Of a stretch of DNA of 64,000 nucleotides, positions 17,661 through 26,566 are shown piece by piece (positions within the stretch are counted from its first letter, which is position 1; each line of letters begins with the position of its first letter). Under the pieces are notes generated by a model. That model ran no database searches and was not told the origin of the DNA. It was given only the letters and a program-made list of their open reading frames with translations. The translations under genes were made by a program, and so were the position numbers. The DNA is taken from contig NZ_JYJG01000003.1 in assembly GCF_000955955.1 (NCBI RefSeq), positions 127,039 to 191,038 of the forward strand, written 5' to 3'. Source of the stretch: Lentzea aerocolonigenes. GTDB taxonomy: Bacteria; Actinomycetota; Actinomycetes; Mycobacteriales; Pseudonocardiaceae.

Positions 17661-18497
17661 ATGACGGCTATGAAGCATGTGACAAGGCATCGGTTCGCGG
17701 ACGTCGACGGCCTCCAGGTCTTCTACCGGGAGGCCGGTGACCCGAATGCGCCCAAACTGCTGCTCCTGCACGGCTTCCCGTCCGCCTCGCACCAGTACGC
17801 GCGGCTCATCGAGGAGCTCAAGGGCGACTTCCACATCGTCGCGCCGGACAACCCCGGCTCCGGCCACAGCGACGCCCCGGAGCGGCCTCACACGTTCGAC
17901 TTCCTCGCCGACGTCATCGAGAAGTTCCTGGACACCATCGGTTTCAGGGGCTTCTCGATGTACGTCTTCGACTTCGGCGCCCCGGTCGGCTTCCGCATCG
18001 CGACACGCCACCCCGAGTGGATCAAGGGCCTGATCGTCCAGAACGGCAACGCCTACGAGGACGGACTGTCGGACCTGGCCAAGGGCTTCGTCGCCAACCG
18101 CGACCCGCAGGCCGCCCGCGACCTGCTCGCCCTGGAGTACACGAAGTTCGGCTACCTCGAAGGCGCCCGTGAACCCGAGACGATCTCGCCCGACACGTGG
18201 ACCCTCGACCAGCACTACCTGGACCTGCGCCCGCAGCCTCAGATCGACCTGTTCCTCGACTATCACACCAACGTTGCCAAGTACCCGGAATGGCAGGCCT
18301 ACCTGCGCGAACACCAGCCGCCGACGCTGATCGCGTGGGGCCGCGGCGACCCGTTCTTCATCGAGCCCGGTGCCAAGGCGTACCTGCGCGACGTGCCTGA
18401 CGCGCGGTTGCACCTGCTCGACACCGGTCACTTCGCGCTGGAGGAGGACCTGGCCGAGATCGCCGCGCTGATCAGGGGCTTTACCCCGACGGTGTGA
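17661..18497 (+). CDS. Alpha/beta hydrolase (epoxide hydrolase/haloalkane dehalogenase-like)
   Basis: 278 residues. An HGFPSASHQY oxyanion-hole loop is followed by the nucleophile elbow at MYVFDFGAPVG, where Asp rather than Ser takes the nucleophile position, as in epoxide hydrolases and haloalkane dehalogenases. WGRGDPFF holds a likely acid region, and DTGHFALEED near the C-terminus holds the catalytic His. The promoter overlaps a perfect dyad, suggesting substrate-responsive repression by an unlinked regulator. Which carbon bond is hydrolysed cannot be told from sequence. Confidence 0.88.
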   Translation: MTAMKHVTRHRFADVDGLQVFYREAGDPNAPKLLLLHGFPSASHQYARLIEELKGDFHIVAPDNPGSGHSDAPERPHTFDFLADVIEKFLDTIGFRGFSMYVFDFGAPVGFRIATRHPEWIKGLIVQNGNAYEDGLSDLAKGFVANRDPQAARDLLALEYTKFGYLEGAREPETISPDTWTLDQHYLDLRPQPQIDLFLDYHTNVAKYPEWQAYLREHQPPTLIAWGRGDPFFIEPGAKAYLRDVPDARLHLLDTGHFALEEDLAEIAALIRGFTPTV

Positions 18498-18548
18498 TTT
18501 ATTCATCGCGTGTTGAGTTTTTGACCGGACGCTCGTAGCCTCGGCGTC

Positions 18549-21035
18549 ATGGACGACTACTGCGTGGATTTCGGGGTCATCGACGGCACGATGCTCGCCG
18601 TCGTGGGGGGCAAGGCTGCGAACCTCGGTGAGCTCACGAGGGCGGGCCTGCCGGTGCCGCAGGGCTTCTGCGTCACCACGGACGCCTACCGCGCCGTCGC
18701 GGAGGCCGACGAACTGGCGAGCACGACCCCGGAGAACGCCCGCAGGATGCTCGTGGAAACCCCTGTGCCGCAGGCGATCCGGGACGAGATCGCCGCCGAG
18801 TACCGCAAGCTGGGCGACAACGTCCCGGTCGCGGTGAGGTCCAGCGCCACGGCCGAGGACCTGCCGTTCGCGAGCTTCGCGGGCCAGCAGGACACGTTCC
18901 TGAACGTCGTCGGTGAGGACGCGGTGGTCGACGCCGTGCGCCGCTGCTGGGCCTCGCTGTGGACCGACCGCGCCGTGAGCTACCGCGAGACGAACGGCAT
19001 CGACCACACCACCACGTACCTCGCCGTTGTGGTGCAACGAATGGTGCAGTCCGCGGTGTCCGGCGTGATGTTCACGGCGAACCCGGTCACCGGCACGCGC
19101 GACCAGATCGTCATCGACGCGAGCCCCGGTCTCGGCGAGGCCGTCGTCTCCGGCGCCGTGAACCCGGACCACTTCGTCGTCGACGGCCGTGAGATCGTCG
19201 AGAAGCGGCTGGGGGACAAGAAGTTCCTCATCCGGTCACTGCCCGGCGGCGGCACCGAGCACGTGGAGGTCGGCGAGAACGAGGACCAGTGCCTCACCGA
19301 CGGCCAGATCCACGCGCTCGCCGTCCTCGGCCGCAAGGTGCAGCAGCACTACGGCTCGCCGCAGGACACCGAGTGGGCGATCGACGCCGACGGGGAGCTC
19401 CACCTCACCCAGGCGCGGCCGATCACGACGCTGTTCCCGTTGCCGGACAACCCCGACGGCAACGCTCACGTCTACTTCTGCTTCAGCCTCGCGCAGGGCC
19501 TCGAGCGCCCGATCACGCCGATGGGCCGCGCGGCGTTCCGCGAGATCGCCAAGTCCGCCTTCGAGATCGTGATCGGAGACCCGAAGAGCCAGTCCTATGT
19601 GGAGAACGGCGAGCGCATCTTCTTCGACGTCACCAAGGTTCTGCAGAGCAAGGTCGGCCGCGAGTTCGTCACGCGACTGCTCGGCGTGATGGAGGCGCGT
19701 TCGTCCGAGGTGCTGCGCGGCCTGTTCGACGACCCGCGGTTCGCGATCAAGAACTCCTCGCCGACGCCTGCCCTCAAGCGCGTGCTGCGGCTGGCGCGCC
19801 GGTTCCACGTGCCAGTGGTCGTGTGGAAGGCACTGGCGAACCCGGAGAAGGCAGTGCGCAACGCGTTGCTGATGGAACGCGACATCCTGACGAACTCCGC
19901 GAACCTCTCGATCGAACAGGCGCTGCAGCAGTGCGTCATTCCTGTGCTGCCCCGCCTCGCGCCCACCGCGCTGGTCGGCTTCGCGATGCTCGGCCTGGTC
20001 GGCAAGGTCGTGAAGACGAAGCCGGGCGAGCTGCAGACGGTCCTGCGCGGCCTGCCGAACAACGTCACCACCGAGATGGACATGGCGATGTGGGATCTCG
20101 CGCAGGAGATCCGGCGCGATCCCGTTGCGCTGCAGCAGTTCCAGAACGGTGAACGCCCCGCGGCGCTGGACCGCTTCCTCGCGAAGTGGGGGCACAGGGC
20201 CGTCGCGGAGATCGACCTCGGCCTGCCCCGGTGGTCCGACGACCCGGCGCACGTCATCGGCGTCGTGCGGAACTACCTGCGCCTGGACGACGACAAGGCC
20301 GCACCGGACGCGGTCTTCGCGCGCGGCGCCGCCGAAGCCGAGGCGATGATCGAAACGCTGGCGCGACGTGCGTGGGGCCGCGGCTGGTTCGTGCGCTTCG
20401 CGTTGCGCCGCACCAGGTTGCTCGCCGGCCTGCGCGAGTACCCGAAGTACCTGATCATCACCCTGTTCGGCGCGCTGCGGAAGCGGATCGCGGACCTCGG
20501 TGCCTCGCTGGCGGACCAGGGCAGGCTGGCCGCGGCCGACGACGTGTACTTCCTCAACTTCGAGGAAATGCGCTCCGCGGAAGGAGATCTGCGGCCGATC
20601 GTGGCGCAGCGGCGTGAGGTCTACGACCGGGAGATGCGGCGCCGGCACATCCCGCGCGTCCTGCTCTCGGACGGCACCGAGCCGGAAGCCGTGCACCACG
20701 GCGCACCGGCCGAGGGCGACCTCGTCGGCACCCCGGCGTCGGCGGGCACGATCACCGGCATCGCGCGCGTCGTGATGGACCCGGTCGGCGCGCACCTCGA
20801 ACCCGGCGAGATCCTCGTGGCGCCGTCGACGGATCCTGGCTGGACGCCGCTGTTCCTGACGGCGGGTGGCCTCGTGATGGAGATGGGCGGCTCGAACTCG
20901 CACGGCGCCGTCGTGGCCCGCGAGTACGGAATCCCCGCGGTGGTGGGGGTTCGGGAGGCTGTGACGCGGATCAAGACCGGTGAGCGGATCACCGTGGACG
21001 GCAGCACGGGAGCGGTCACTACACTCGAGAACTGA
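18549..21035 (+). CDS. PEP-synthase/rifampicin-phosphotransferase-family enzyme
   Basis: 828 residues. An ATP-grasp-like PEP/pyruvate-binding domain (about 1-300, with VGGKAANLGEL, AVRSSATAEDLP and FAGQQDT), a middle domain (about 320-720) and a C-terminal swivelling phosphohistidine domain with His785 in GGSNSHGAVVAREYGIPA. The layout and length fit rifampicin phosphotransferases (Rph), which inactivate rifamycins using ATP, and the N-terminal third is close to Rph. The middle domain (HVYFCFSLAQGLERPITP) differs from the drug-binding domain I remember, and no Rif-associated element was seen, so another substrate is possible. A TTGAGT/TAGCCT pair (18513-18541) may give a leaderless start. Its stop overlaps the folD start. 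Confidence 0.8.
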   Translation: MDDYCVDFGVIDGTMLAVVGGKAANLGELTRAGLPVPQGFCVTTDAYRAVAEADELASTTPENARRMLVETPVPQAIRDEIAAEYRKLGDNVPVAVRSSATAEDLPFASFAGQQDTFLNVVGEDAVVDAVRRCWASLWTDRAVSYRETNGIDHTTTYLAVVVQRMVQSAVSGVMFTANPVTGTRDQIVIDASPGLGEAVVSGAVNPDHFVVDGREIVEKRLGDKKFLIRSLPGGGTEHVEVGENEDQCLTDGQIHALAVLGRKVQQHYGSPQDTEWAIDADGELHLTQARPITTLFPLPDNPDGNAHVYFCFSLAQGLERPITPMGRAAFREIAKSAFEIVIGDPKSQSYVENGERIFFDVTKVLQSKVGREFVTRLLGVMEARSSEVLRGLFDDPRFAIKNSSPTPALKRVLRLARRFHVPVVVWKALANPEKAVRNALLMERDILTNSANLSIEQALQQCVIPVLPRLAPTALVGFAMLGLVGKVVKTKPGELQTVLRGLPNNVTTEMDMAMWDLAQEIRRDPVALQQFQNGERPAALDRFLAKWGHRAVAEIDLGLPRWSDDPAHVIGVVRNYLRLDDDKAAPDAVFARGAAEAEAMIETLARRAWGRGWFVRFALRRTRLLAGLREYPKYLIITLFGALRKRIADLGASLADQGRLAAADDVYFLNFEEMRSAEGDLRPIVAQRREVYDREMRRRHIPRVLLSDGTEPEAVHHGAPAEGDLVGTPASAGTITGIARVVMDPVGAHLEPGEILVAPSTDPGWTPLFLTAGGLVMEMGGSNSHGAVVAREYGIPAVVGVREAVTRIKTGERITVDGSTGAVTTLEN

Positions 21036-21871
21036 TGACGAACCTGATGCGGGGAACCGAGCTCGCGCGCGACATCGTGCTGCGGGCGTCCGAGAAGGCC
21101 GCCGGTTACACCGAACGCACGGGCCGTAAACCCTGTCTGGCCACGGTGATCGTCGGTGACGACCCGGCCTCGGTGACATATGTGCGGATGAAGCAGAACC
21201 GGAGCCACAAGGCGGGACTCGAGTCCCGCCACGTGGCACTCCCGGAGGAGACGACGACCGGCGAGCTCGTGGCGAAGATCCGCGAGCTGTCGGACGACCC
21301 CGAGGTGCACGGCATCCTGTTGCAGCACCCGGTGCCCCGCCACATCGACGAGCGCGCGGCGTTCGAGGCGATCGCGCCGCACAAGGACGTCGACGGCGTC
21401 ACGATGCACTCGTTCGCCGGAATGTCCTTCGGCCACAGCGAGTTCGTCTCCTGCACGCCCGGCGGCATCATCCGCCTGCTCGACGCGTACGACGTGGAGA
21501 TCACGGGCAAGCACGCCGTCGTCATCGGCCGCAGCCCGATCCTCGGCAAGCCCGCCGCGATGCTGCTCCTGGCCAGGGACGCCACCGTCACGATCTGCCA
21601 CTCGAAGACCGCCGGACTGCCGGAAATCGTGCGCACGGCGGACATCGTGGTCGCCGCGGTGGGCAAGCCCAAGTTCGTCCAGGGCGACTGGATCAAGCCC
21701 GGTGCGGTCGTCGTCGACGCCGGTTACAACGAGGGCAACGTCGGCGACGTCGACTTCGACGCGGTGACGGACGCGTTGATCACGCCCGTGCCCGGCGGAG
21801 TCGGTCCCACCACGATCGCGGTTCTGCTGGAACAGACCGTTGACGCCGCGTGGCGCGAACTGGACGCGTAA
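21035..21871 (+). CDS. folD: FolD-like methylenetetrahydrofolate dehydrogenase/cyclohydrolase (divergent)
   Basis: 278 residues; the ATG overlaps the previous stop (TGATG), so the two genes are coupled. FolD oxidises and hydrolyses one-carbon units on tetrahydrofolate. YVRMKQ carries the catalytic Lys motif, GRSPILGKPAAMLL the NADP loop and TPVPGGVGPTT the C-terminal signature. It differs from housekeeping FolD in having LLQHPVP instead of QLPLP and DGVTMHSF instead of DGFH, so it may be a second, specialised copy. Pairing with a phosphotransferase is unusual. The main folD is presumably elsewhere. Confidence 0.88.
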   Translation: MTNLMRGTELARDIVLRASEKAAGYTERTGRKPCLATVIVGDDPASVTYVRMKQNRSHKAGLESRHVALPEETTTGELVAKIRELSDDPEVHGILLQHPVPRHIDERAAFEAIAPHKDVDGVTMHSFAGMSFGHSEFVSCTPGGIIRLLDAYDVEITGKHAVVIGRSPILGKPAAMLLLARDATVTICHSKTAGLPEIVRTADIVVAAVGKPKFVQGDWIKPGAVVVDAGYNEGNVGDVDFDAVTDALITPVPGGVGPTTIAVLLEQTVDAAWRELDA

Positions 21872-21881
21872 TCTCGGGGTT

Positions 21882-22541
21882 GTGGCCGACGAATCCAAGG
21901 GTGAGCTGAGCAAGGTCCAGCAGGGCATCGCCGACTACCTGCTGCGTGCCGGCGTGGACGGGTTCGGCCCGTTCAAGAGCGCACGCGAGGCCGCGTCCGA
22001 CGCGCTCGTCAAGAAGGGCGACGAGACCGACGCGATCAAGCACCTCATCCGCACGCACGTCGCACTGGCGGGCGCGCAGGGCTTCATCACGAACCTCGGC
22101 GGCCTGATCACGTTGCCGATCTCGCTGCCGTCCAACGTCGCGGCCGCCTACGTGATCCAGACGCACCTGATCGCGTCCATCGCGTCGTTGCGCGGCCACG
22201 ACGTCGACAGCGAAGAGGTGCAGACGGCCATCCTGCTGTGCCTGCTCGGCAACGCGGGAACCGAGCTGTTCAAAAAGGTCGGCATCAAGCAGTTCACCAA
22301 GAAGGCCGCCTCCGCACTCATTACAAAATTCGGTACAAAGAAACTCGGCACCCTCGCGGCCAAGAGTGTTCCGGTGCTGGGCGGCGTCATCGGTGGTGGC
22401 GTCGACGCCGCCTCTACCAGAGCGGTCGGCGCATTCGCAAATCGCTACTTCACCCGCACGGACGTATTGCCGAAGGTTATCGACGGCGAGGTGCTGTCCG
22501 TGGAGATCGAAGAAGCGGACGGAATGACCGATTCGCGCTAG
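21882..22541 (+). CDS. EcsC-family protein
   Basis: 219 residues from GTG 21882. The hydrophobic EcsC domain covers about 60-200, with GFITNLGGLITLPISLPSNVAAAYVIQTHLI and a Gly-rich VPVLGGVIGGGVDA segment that may insert in or lie on the membrane (both broken here only as description). EcsC proteins are membrane-associated and of uncertain role, named from the Bacillus Ecs ABC transporter locus. It starts 10 bp after folD, so it is probably in the same transcript. Its stop overlaps the convergent DUF4239 gene by four bases. Confidence 0.85.
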   Translation: MADESKGELSKVQQGIADYLLRAGVDGFGPFKSAREAASDALVKKGDETDAIKHLIRTHVALAGAQGFITNLGGLITLPISLPSNVAAAYVIQTHLIASIASLRGHDVDSEEVQTAILLCLLGNAGTELFKKVGIKQFTKKAASALITKFGTKKLGTLAAKSVPVLGGVIGGGVDAASTRAVGAFANRYFTRTDVLPKVIDGEVLSVEIEEADGMTDSR

Positions 22542-23296
22542 CTCAGCCGGTCCAGTGCCGAGCTGAACGCGTCCGGCGGGATGGCCACACCGCCGCTGAA
22601 CGGGTTCTGCAGCTGGTAGATCGCGAACAACAGCAGCACCAGCGTCGAGCTCAGCGTGATCGTGATCAGCAGCTGCGAGATCAGGTTCGGGCCGCCGAAC
22701 AGGTACGGGAACAGCAGCGACAGCGCGGTGCCGATCAGCAGCGCGAGCCACACGACCGGGTTGACCCCGTTGCCAGCGGCGTCCAGCCGTTCCTGCCGGG
22801 CCTGGTAGACCTCCCACAGCTGGTTCGCCGCCTCGGTCTTGCGGTCCTGCTGCCAGTCGCCGTCCGGTGCCGACGTCGAGATCGTGTCCCTGAGCTGGTT
22901 CAACGTCGCCCAGCCCTTGTTGTCGACGTTCTCGCCCTCGCGCATGTGCGGCCACTCGTCGTCGACGACGGTCGACACGTAGTCGCGGATCAGCTGCTCC
23001 ACCTTGTCCTTCGCGGGTGCGGGCAGCGAGTCCGACGACCAGTCGACGGCGACGAGCGCGTTGGCCTCCCTCTGCACCTGTTCCTCGGCGTTGTTGGACG
23101 CGTCGAACAGGGAGATGAGGATGAAGGCGGCCAGGACCGCGTGCAGGCCGGCGACGATGCTGAACACCGAGCCGCCGGCGCCGAGGTTCTTCTCGCCGAC
23201 CTCCTCCGAGCCGAACCGACGTGTGATGACGACGATGATGGCCGACAGAACGGCCGCACCGAGAACCCAGAGCAGGCCGGTGACGTAAATGCTCAA
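22538..23296 (-). CDS. DUF4239 membrane protein (bestrophin-like)
   Basis: 252 residues from TTG 23296, chosen because AAAGGAG lies five bases upstream and it gives MSIYVTGLLWVLG. Four hydrophobic segments are visible: about 3-24, about 45-65, about 185-205 (VVWLALLIGTALSLLFPYLF) and 212-232, with a charged soluble stretch in between (about 70-180). This is the DUF4239 layout, related to bestrophin-like channels. The function in bacteria is unknown. It has no operon partner on this strand. Confidence 0.85.
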   Translation of the reverse strand: MSIYVTGLLWVLGAAVLSAIIVVITRRFGSEEVGEKNLGAGGSVFSIVAGLHAVLAAFILISLFDASNNAEEQVQREANALVAVDWSSDSLPAPAKDKVEQLIRDYVSTVVDDEWPHMREGENVDNKGWATLNQLRDTISTSAPDGDWQQDRKTEAANQLWEVYQARQERLDAAGNGVNPVVWLALLIGTALSLLFPYLFGGPNLISQLLITITLSSTLVLLLFAIYQLQNPFSGGVAIPPDAFSSALDRLS

Positions 23297-23377
23297 TTCG
23301 GCTCCTTTCTGGTGTGGGATTAGACCACGGTCTACTGTGGCCGGTACAGCACGGTCTGATGAACGAGTAATGGTCAG

Positions 23378-24568
23378 GTGGGAATGCGCGGCAACGCCAG
23401 AGATACCCGGTTGTCGTATTGGACTGCTCCATTCCGGTGGTGGCAGGATTTGCTTGCCCTGAGCACCATCTCGTCTCTTCTGGTGCTTTCCGCGCCGTTC
23501 ACCAGCGCCGTTGCCCATGCTGCACCGCCGAACTGTGACGCGTTTCAAGTTCGTTCATCCAATCGAGGCGCACTGTCGACGTTCACGAAACTCGACGTGT
23601 CATCCGGTGGGGTGACGGAGATAGCTCGGCTGGACTACGCGGTGAACGCGCTGGGGTACTCGGCGGCGTTGGGCCGTTTGGTTGGACTTACCTCCAAGGG
23701 CCACGCCTGGTGGAAGAACCCGTCGCACGTCGTGCTGATCGACCAGAAGGGTGTGGTCAGCGACCTCGGACCCGTTGACGCGCAGTGGTTCCGCACCGAC
23801 GACGTGACCGCGGGCGCGGTCGTCGGCACCACCTTCTACGTGCGTGACAACGCGAGTCTGCGTGCGATCGACATCGACCCGGCGAGCCCCACGTACCTCA
23901 AGATCGTGCGCTCGGTCGTGCTGGACTGGCCTGCTCTGGCTTTGGACGACTTCACGGCTGGTGCGGCCGGAAAGCTGACCGGGGTGTCGGCAGCGGGCTG
24001 GGGGCCGGGCGAGGTCGTGTCGTTCGACCCGGTCTCCGGCCGGGTGCTGGGCAGGAAGGAGATCAAGGACCTGCCGGGCAGGTCGACGTACGGCGCCGTG
24101 GTGATCGACTCCGCGGGCACGATCTTCGCCACCAACAACGGTTACCGGGGCCGCAGCCGTGTCTACCGGATCACCGATGTGGCCGTTGAGCTGTCGGCGG
24201 GTCCGGAGATGGGCATGATCGACGGCGCGGGTTGCCTGCCGAACCCGATGCCGCCGCGGGTCGAACCACCCGCGCCGCGCCCCGAGGTGCCCGCGCCACC
24301 CCCCGCCCCCAAGCCTCCCGCGCCCCCGGCACCTGCTCCCGTCCCGGTCGTTCCGCCGCCGCCTGCTCCGGTCGTGACGACGGCACCGCCTACCGTTGCG
24401 CCACAACCGATTCCGGCGCGGGCGGCGCGGCAGAAGCCGGAGCCGCGCAGGGACCTGTCGCTGAAGGTCGAGTCGACGCCGCTGACGAAGTCCCGCAAGT
24501 GGGTGATGGTCACGATCATCCTGGTGATGCTGGGTGCCGGCGCGGCCGCTGCCCGAGCGCGCGGATAA
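23378..24568 (+). CDS. Secreted propeller-like protein with Pro-rich stalk and C-terminal membrane anchor
   Basis: 396 residues from GTG 23378 (ATG 23384 is equally possible). A long signal peptide ends near residue 48 (VAHA|APP). A globular domain (about 50-285) with repeated short sheets resembles DUF6923-type beta-propellers. A Pro/Ala-rich stalk (about 290-355) follows, then one hydrophobic helix near the C-terminus (VMVTIILVMLGAGAAAA) and a basic tail, as in surface proteins anchored in the membrane. It shares the stalk-plus-anchor plan with the gene at 160-1113, which lacks the signal. Function unknown. Confidence 0.75.
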   Translation: MGMRGNARDTRLSYWTAPFRWWQDLLALSTISSLLVLSAPFTSAVAHAAPPNCDAFQVRSSNRGALSTFTKLDVSSGGVTEIARLDYAVNALGYSAALGRLVGLTSKGHAWWKNPSHVVLIDQKGVVSDLGPVDAQWFRTDDVTAGAVVGTTFYVRDNASLRAIDIDPASPTYLKIVRSVVLDWPALALDDFTAGAAGKLTGVSAAGWGPGEVVSFDPVSGRVLGRKEIKDLPGRSTYGAVVIDSAGTIFATNNGYRGRSRVYRITDVAVELSAGPEMGMIDGAGCLPNPMPPRVEPPAPRPEVPAPPPAPKPPAPPAPAPVPVVPPPPAPVVTTAPPTVAPQPIPARAARQKPEPRRDLSLKVESTPLTKSRKWVMVTIILVMLGAGAAAARARG

Positions 24569-24751
24569 ATCGGTTGGCGTGATCCGGCGGCGTCGCTACC
24601 GTTGCGGCATGTTCATCATCTGATGGAGCCCCGCAGCGGTCTCGACGCTGCCCTCTCGCGACTTTCGCGCATCTTGGTGACCCTTCCGCGGGTCCTTCTC
24701 GCACGGTCTTCGCCGTGTCCTTGCACGCCCTCTTCGTGAGGAGGCTTTCGC

Positions 24752-24913
24752 ATGCCTGCCACCACTCCGCCCGACCCGTCCAACCGCGCTGCGCGCCGTG
24801 CGCAGAAGCGGGGCAAGACCGACCAGAACGCGCACTTCCAGCTGCCGCAGCAGCGGGTGCCGATGGTCCAGCCGCGCCAGTTCGCGACCCGTCGCCGTGG
24901 AGGATCCGCGTAG
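24752..24913 (+). CDS. Small basic protein (53 residues) with its own terminator
   Basis: ATG 24752 has GAGGAGG eight bases upstream. The product begins MPATTPPDPSNRAARRAQKR and is Arg/Gln/Pro-rich, soluble and strongly basic. It has a long structured 5' region (24569-24751) containing a CACGG-TCTTCG-CCGTG hairpin with a UUCG-type loop at about 24699-24714, and is followed by a perfect 13-bp terminator hairpin. The clean signals make it a real transcription unit. Nucleic-acid or ribosome binding is plausible from charge, but I recognise no family. Confidence 0.6.
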   Translation: MPATTPPDPSNRAARRAQKRGKTDQNAHFQLPQQRVPMVQPRQFATRRRGGSA

Positions 24914-24938
24914 CCGACGCCGAACCGGGCGCGACACC

Positions 24939-24967
24939 GCAGGGGACGCACTTCGTGCGTCCCCTGC
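24939..24967. terminator. Strong terminator after the small basic gene
   Basis: GCAGGGGACGCAC (24939-24951) and GTGCGTCCCCTGC (24955-24967) form a perfect 13-bp stem with a three-base loop, followed by TCTCTTCG. Confidence 0.9.
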
Positions 24968-25051
24968 TCTCTTCGTGCGTTTGATCTCCCGTTCTGTCCG
25001 GATCCGATCTAGCCTGAGGTGCTACCGGACCGACAGGATCGGAGGCGCCTG

Positions 25052-25480
25052 GTGAGGATCGCTGACGTTTTGCGCACCAAGGGATCGGCGGTTGCGACGA
25101 TCGCCCCGGATGCTTCGGTGTCCGAACTGCTCAGAGCGCTGGCCGAACACAACGTCGGCGCGATCGTGGTCGTCGGCGCCGGTGGCGTCGCCGGGATCGT
25201 GTCCGAGCGCGACGTCGTGCGCCGTCTGCACGAAGCGGGCGCTGACCTGCTGTCTTCTCCTGTGTCGTCGATCATGACGGCCGACGTCTTCACCTGCTCG
25301 CCGTCGGACACGGTGGACAGCCTCACGGTCGTGATGACCGAGCGGCGCTTCCGCCACGTGCCCGTGCTGTCCGACGGGCAGCTGGTCGGCATCGTCAGCA
25401 TCGGCGACGTGGTGAAGAGCCGGATCGGACAGCTGGAGCAATCGGCGGACCAACTCCAGGCCTACATCGCCCAGGGCTGA
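25052..25480 (+). CDS. Two-CBS-domain protein
   Basis: 142 residues from GTG 25052, with GGAGG six bases upstream. Two CBS motifs, about 8-58 and 72-122 (MTADVFTCSPSDTVDSLTVV), form one Bateman module that usually binds adenine nucleotides. Standalone CBS pairs are common in actinobacteria and act as nucleotide sensors or partners. It starts 10 bp before the MBL-fold gene, so the two are probably co-transcribed. Ligand and partner are unknown. Confidence 0.92.
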   Translation: MRIADVLRTKGSAVATIAPDASVSELLRALAEHNVGAIVVVGAGGVAGIVSERDVVRRLHEAGADLLSSPVSSIMTADVFTCSPSDTVDSLTVVMTERRFRHVPVLSDGQLVGIVSIGDVVKSRIGQLEQSADQLQAYIAQG

Positions 25481-25489
25481 CCGTGCCAG

Positions 25490-26461
25490 GTGACTACGCT
25501 TGATCGGGTGAATCCTTCTGCTGGCCAGCCCGAACTGGTTCCAGAAATGGTTGAGGTCGCCGCGGGCGTCCACGCCTACATCCAGCCCGACGGCTCCTGG
25601 ATGATCAACAACACCGGCGTGGTCGTCGGCTCCGACGACACGCTGCTGCTCGTGGACACCACGTCCACCGAGGCGCGCAACCGCGCGTTGTTCGCCTCGG
25701 TGGCGTCGGTGTGCGCGCCAGAATCTGCTTTCGATCCTCGCTACGTGATCAACACCCACCACCACGGCGACCACACCTACGGCAACTGGCTCGTGCCGCC
25801 GTCGACCGTGATCGTCGGCCACGACGCGTGCCGCGAAGAGGTGCTCGCCGCGGGCCTGATCGCCGCCCAGGTGCTGACCGGCCCGGACTACGGCCACATC
25901 GAGGTGCGCCCGCCGTCCTTGACGTACACCTCGTCCCTGACGCTGCACCTGGGCTCGCGCGTCGTCGAACTCCACCACCCCGGCCCGGCCCACACCCGTG
26001 GCGACACCGTCGTGTGGCTCCCCGCCGAACGCGTTCTCTTCACCGGCGACCTGGTCTTCGCGGGCGGCCAGCCGTTCCTCGCCGAGGGCAGCATCAGCGG
26101 CTACCAGTCGGCCCTGGAGTTCCTCCGCTCGTTCGACGCTTCCGTCGTCGTGCCCGGTCACGGTCCGCTACTGCGCGGCGCCGAAATCAACCGCGTCCTG
26201 GGCGACCTGGCCGACTACACGACCTACCTCGCCGATCTTGCTGCCGCCGGCCACGCCGCCGGCAAGCCCCCGCTGGACGTCGTGAACGAGGCCGGCGAAT
26301 CCCGCTTCTCCGCCTGGCAGGAATCCGAGCGCCTGGTCGGCAACCTCCACCGCGCGTACCACGAACTGGACGGCAAGCCCCTCTCCGAACGCCTCGAACT
26401 CCCGCGCGTCTGGATGGACATGATGGCCGTGCACGGCGGCCCCATCGCCTGCCACGCTTGA
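25490..26461 (+). CDS. Metallo-beta-lactamase-fold hydrolase
   Basis: 323 residues from GTG 25490 (GTG 25508 is an alternative start). Metal ligands are NTHHHGDHTYGN, the GPAHTRGDTVVW His, FTGDLVF and the C-terminal VPGHGP. This HxHxDH fold covers hydrolases and lyases such as glyoxalase II-like and quinoprotein-relay-like enzymes. The C-terminal region (about 240-323) is helical and more specific. It is probably co-transcribed with the CBS gene, which could sense nucleotides for it. Substrate unknown. Confidence 0.92.
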   Translation: MTTLDRVNPSAGQPELVPEMVEVAAGVHAYIQPDGSWMINNTGVVVGSDDTLLLVDTTSTEARNRALFASVASVCAPESAFDPRYVINTHHHGDHTYGNWLVPPSTVIVGHDACREEVLAAGLIAAQVLTGPDYGHIEVRPPSLTYTSSLTLHLGSRVVELHHPGPAHTRGDTVVWLPAERVLFTGDLVFAGGQPFLAEGSISGYQSALEFLRSFDASVVVPGHGPLLRGAEINRVLGDLADYTTYLADLAAAGHAAGKPPLDVVNEAGESRFSAWQESERLVGNLHRAYHELDGKPLSERLELPRVWMDMMAVHGGPIACHA

Positions 26462-26467
26462 CGGAAA

Positions 26468-26480
26468 CCAATATATCGGT
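26468..26480 (+). repeat. Dispersed ATAT motif copy (CCAATATATCGGT)
   Basis: Intergenic copy of the motif, immediately left of palindromic repeat copy 2. The same CCAATATATCGG string sits next to copy 1 on the minus strand (1324-1335). Confidence 0.6.
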
Positions 26481-26495
26481 TTATCAACCACCCCT

Positions 26496-26553
26496 GACCT
26501 GCCGCTTAGCAATGACTCTTTGGACAACGTCGTCCAAAGAGTCATTGCTAAAG
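26496..26553. repeat. Palindromic repeat family, copy 2 (perfect)
   Basis: TTAGCAATGACTCTTTGGAC (26506-26525) and its exact complement (26532-26551) form a perfect 20-bp stem around a six-base loop. The left flank (CCTGACCTGCCGC) is shared with copy 1. It lies between the convergent MBL and SRPBCC genes and would terminate both transcripts. Confidence 0.85.
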
Positions 26554-26566
26554 CAGGATTCGCGTT

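Noticed and set aside
24240..24430. Proline-rich repeats as a mobile or CRISPR-like element
   Set aside because: They are codons of a Pro/Ala stalk in an exported protein; no regular spacer-repeat pattern.
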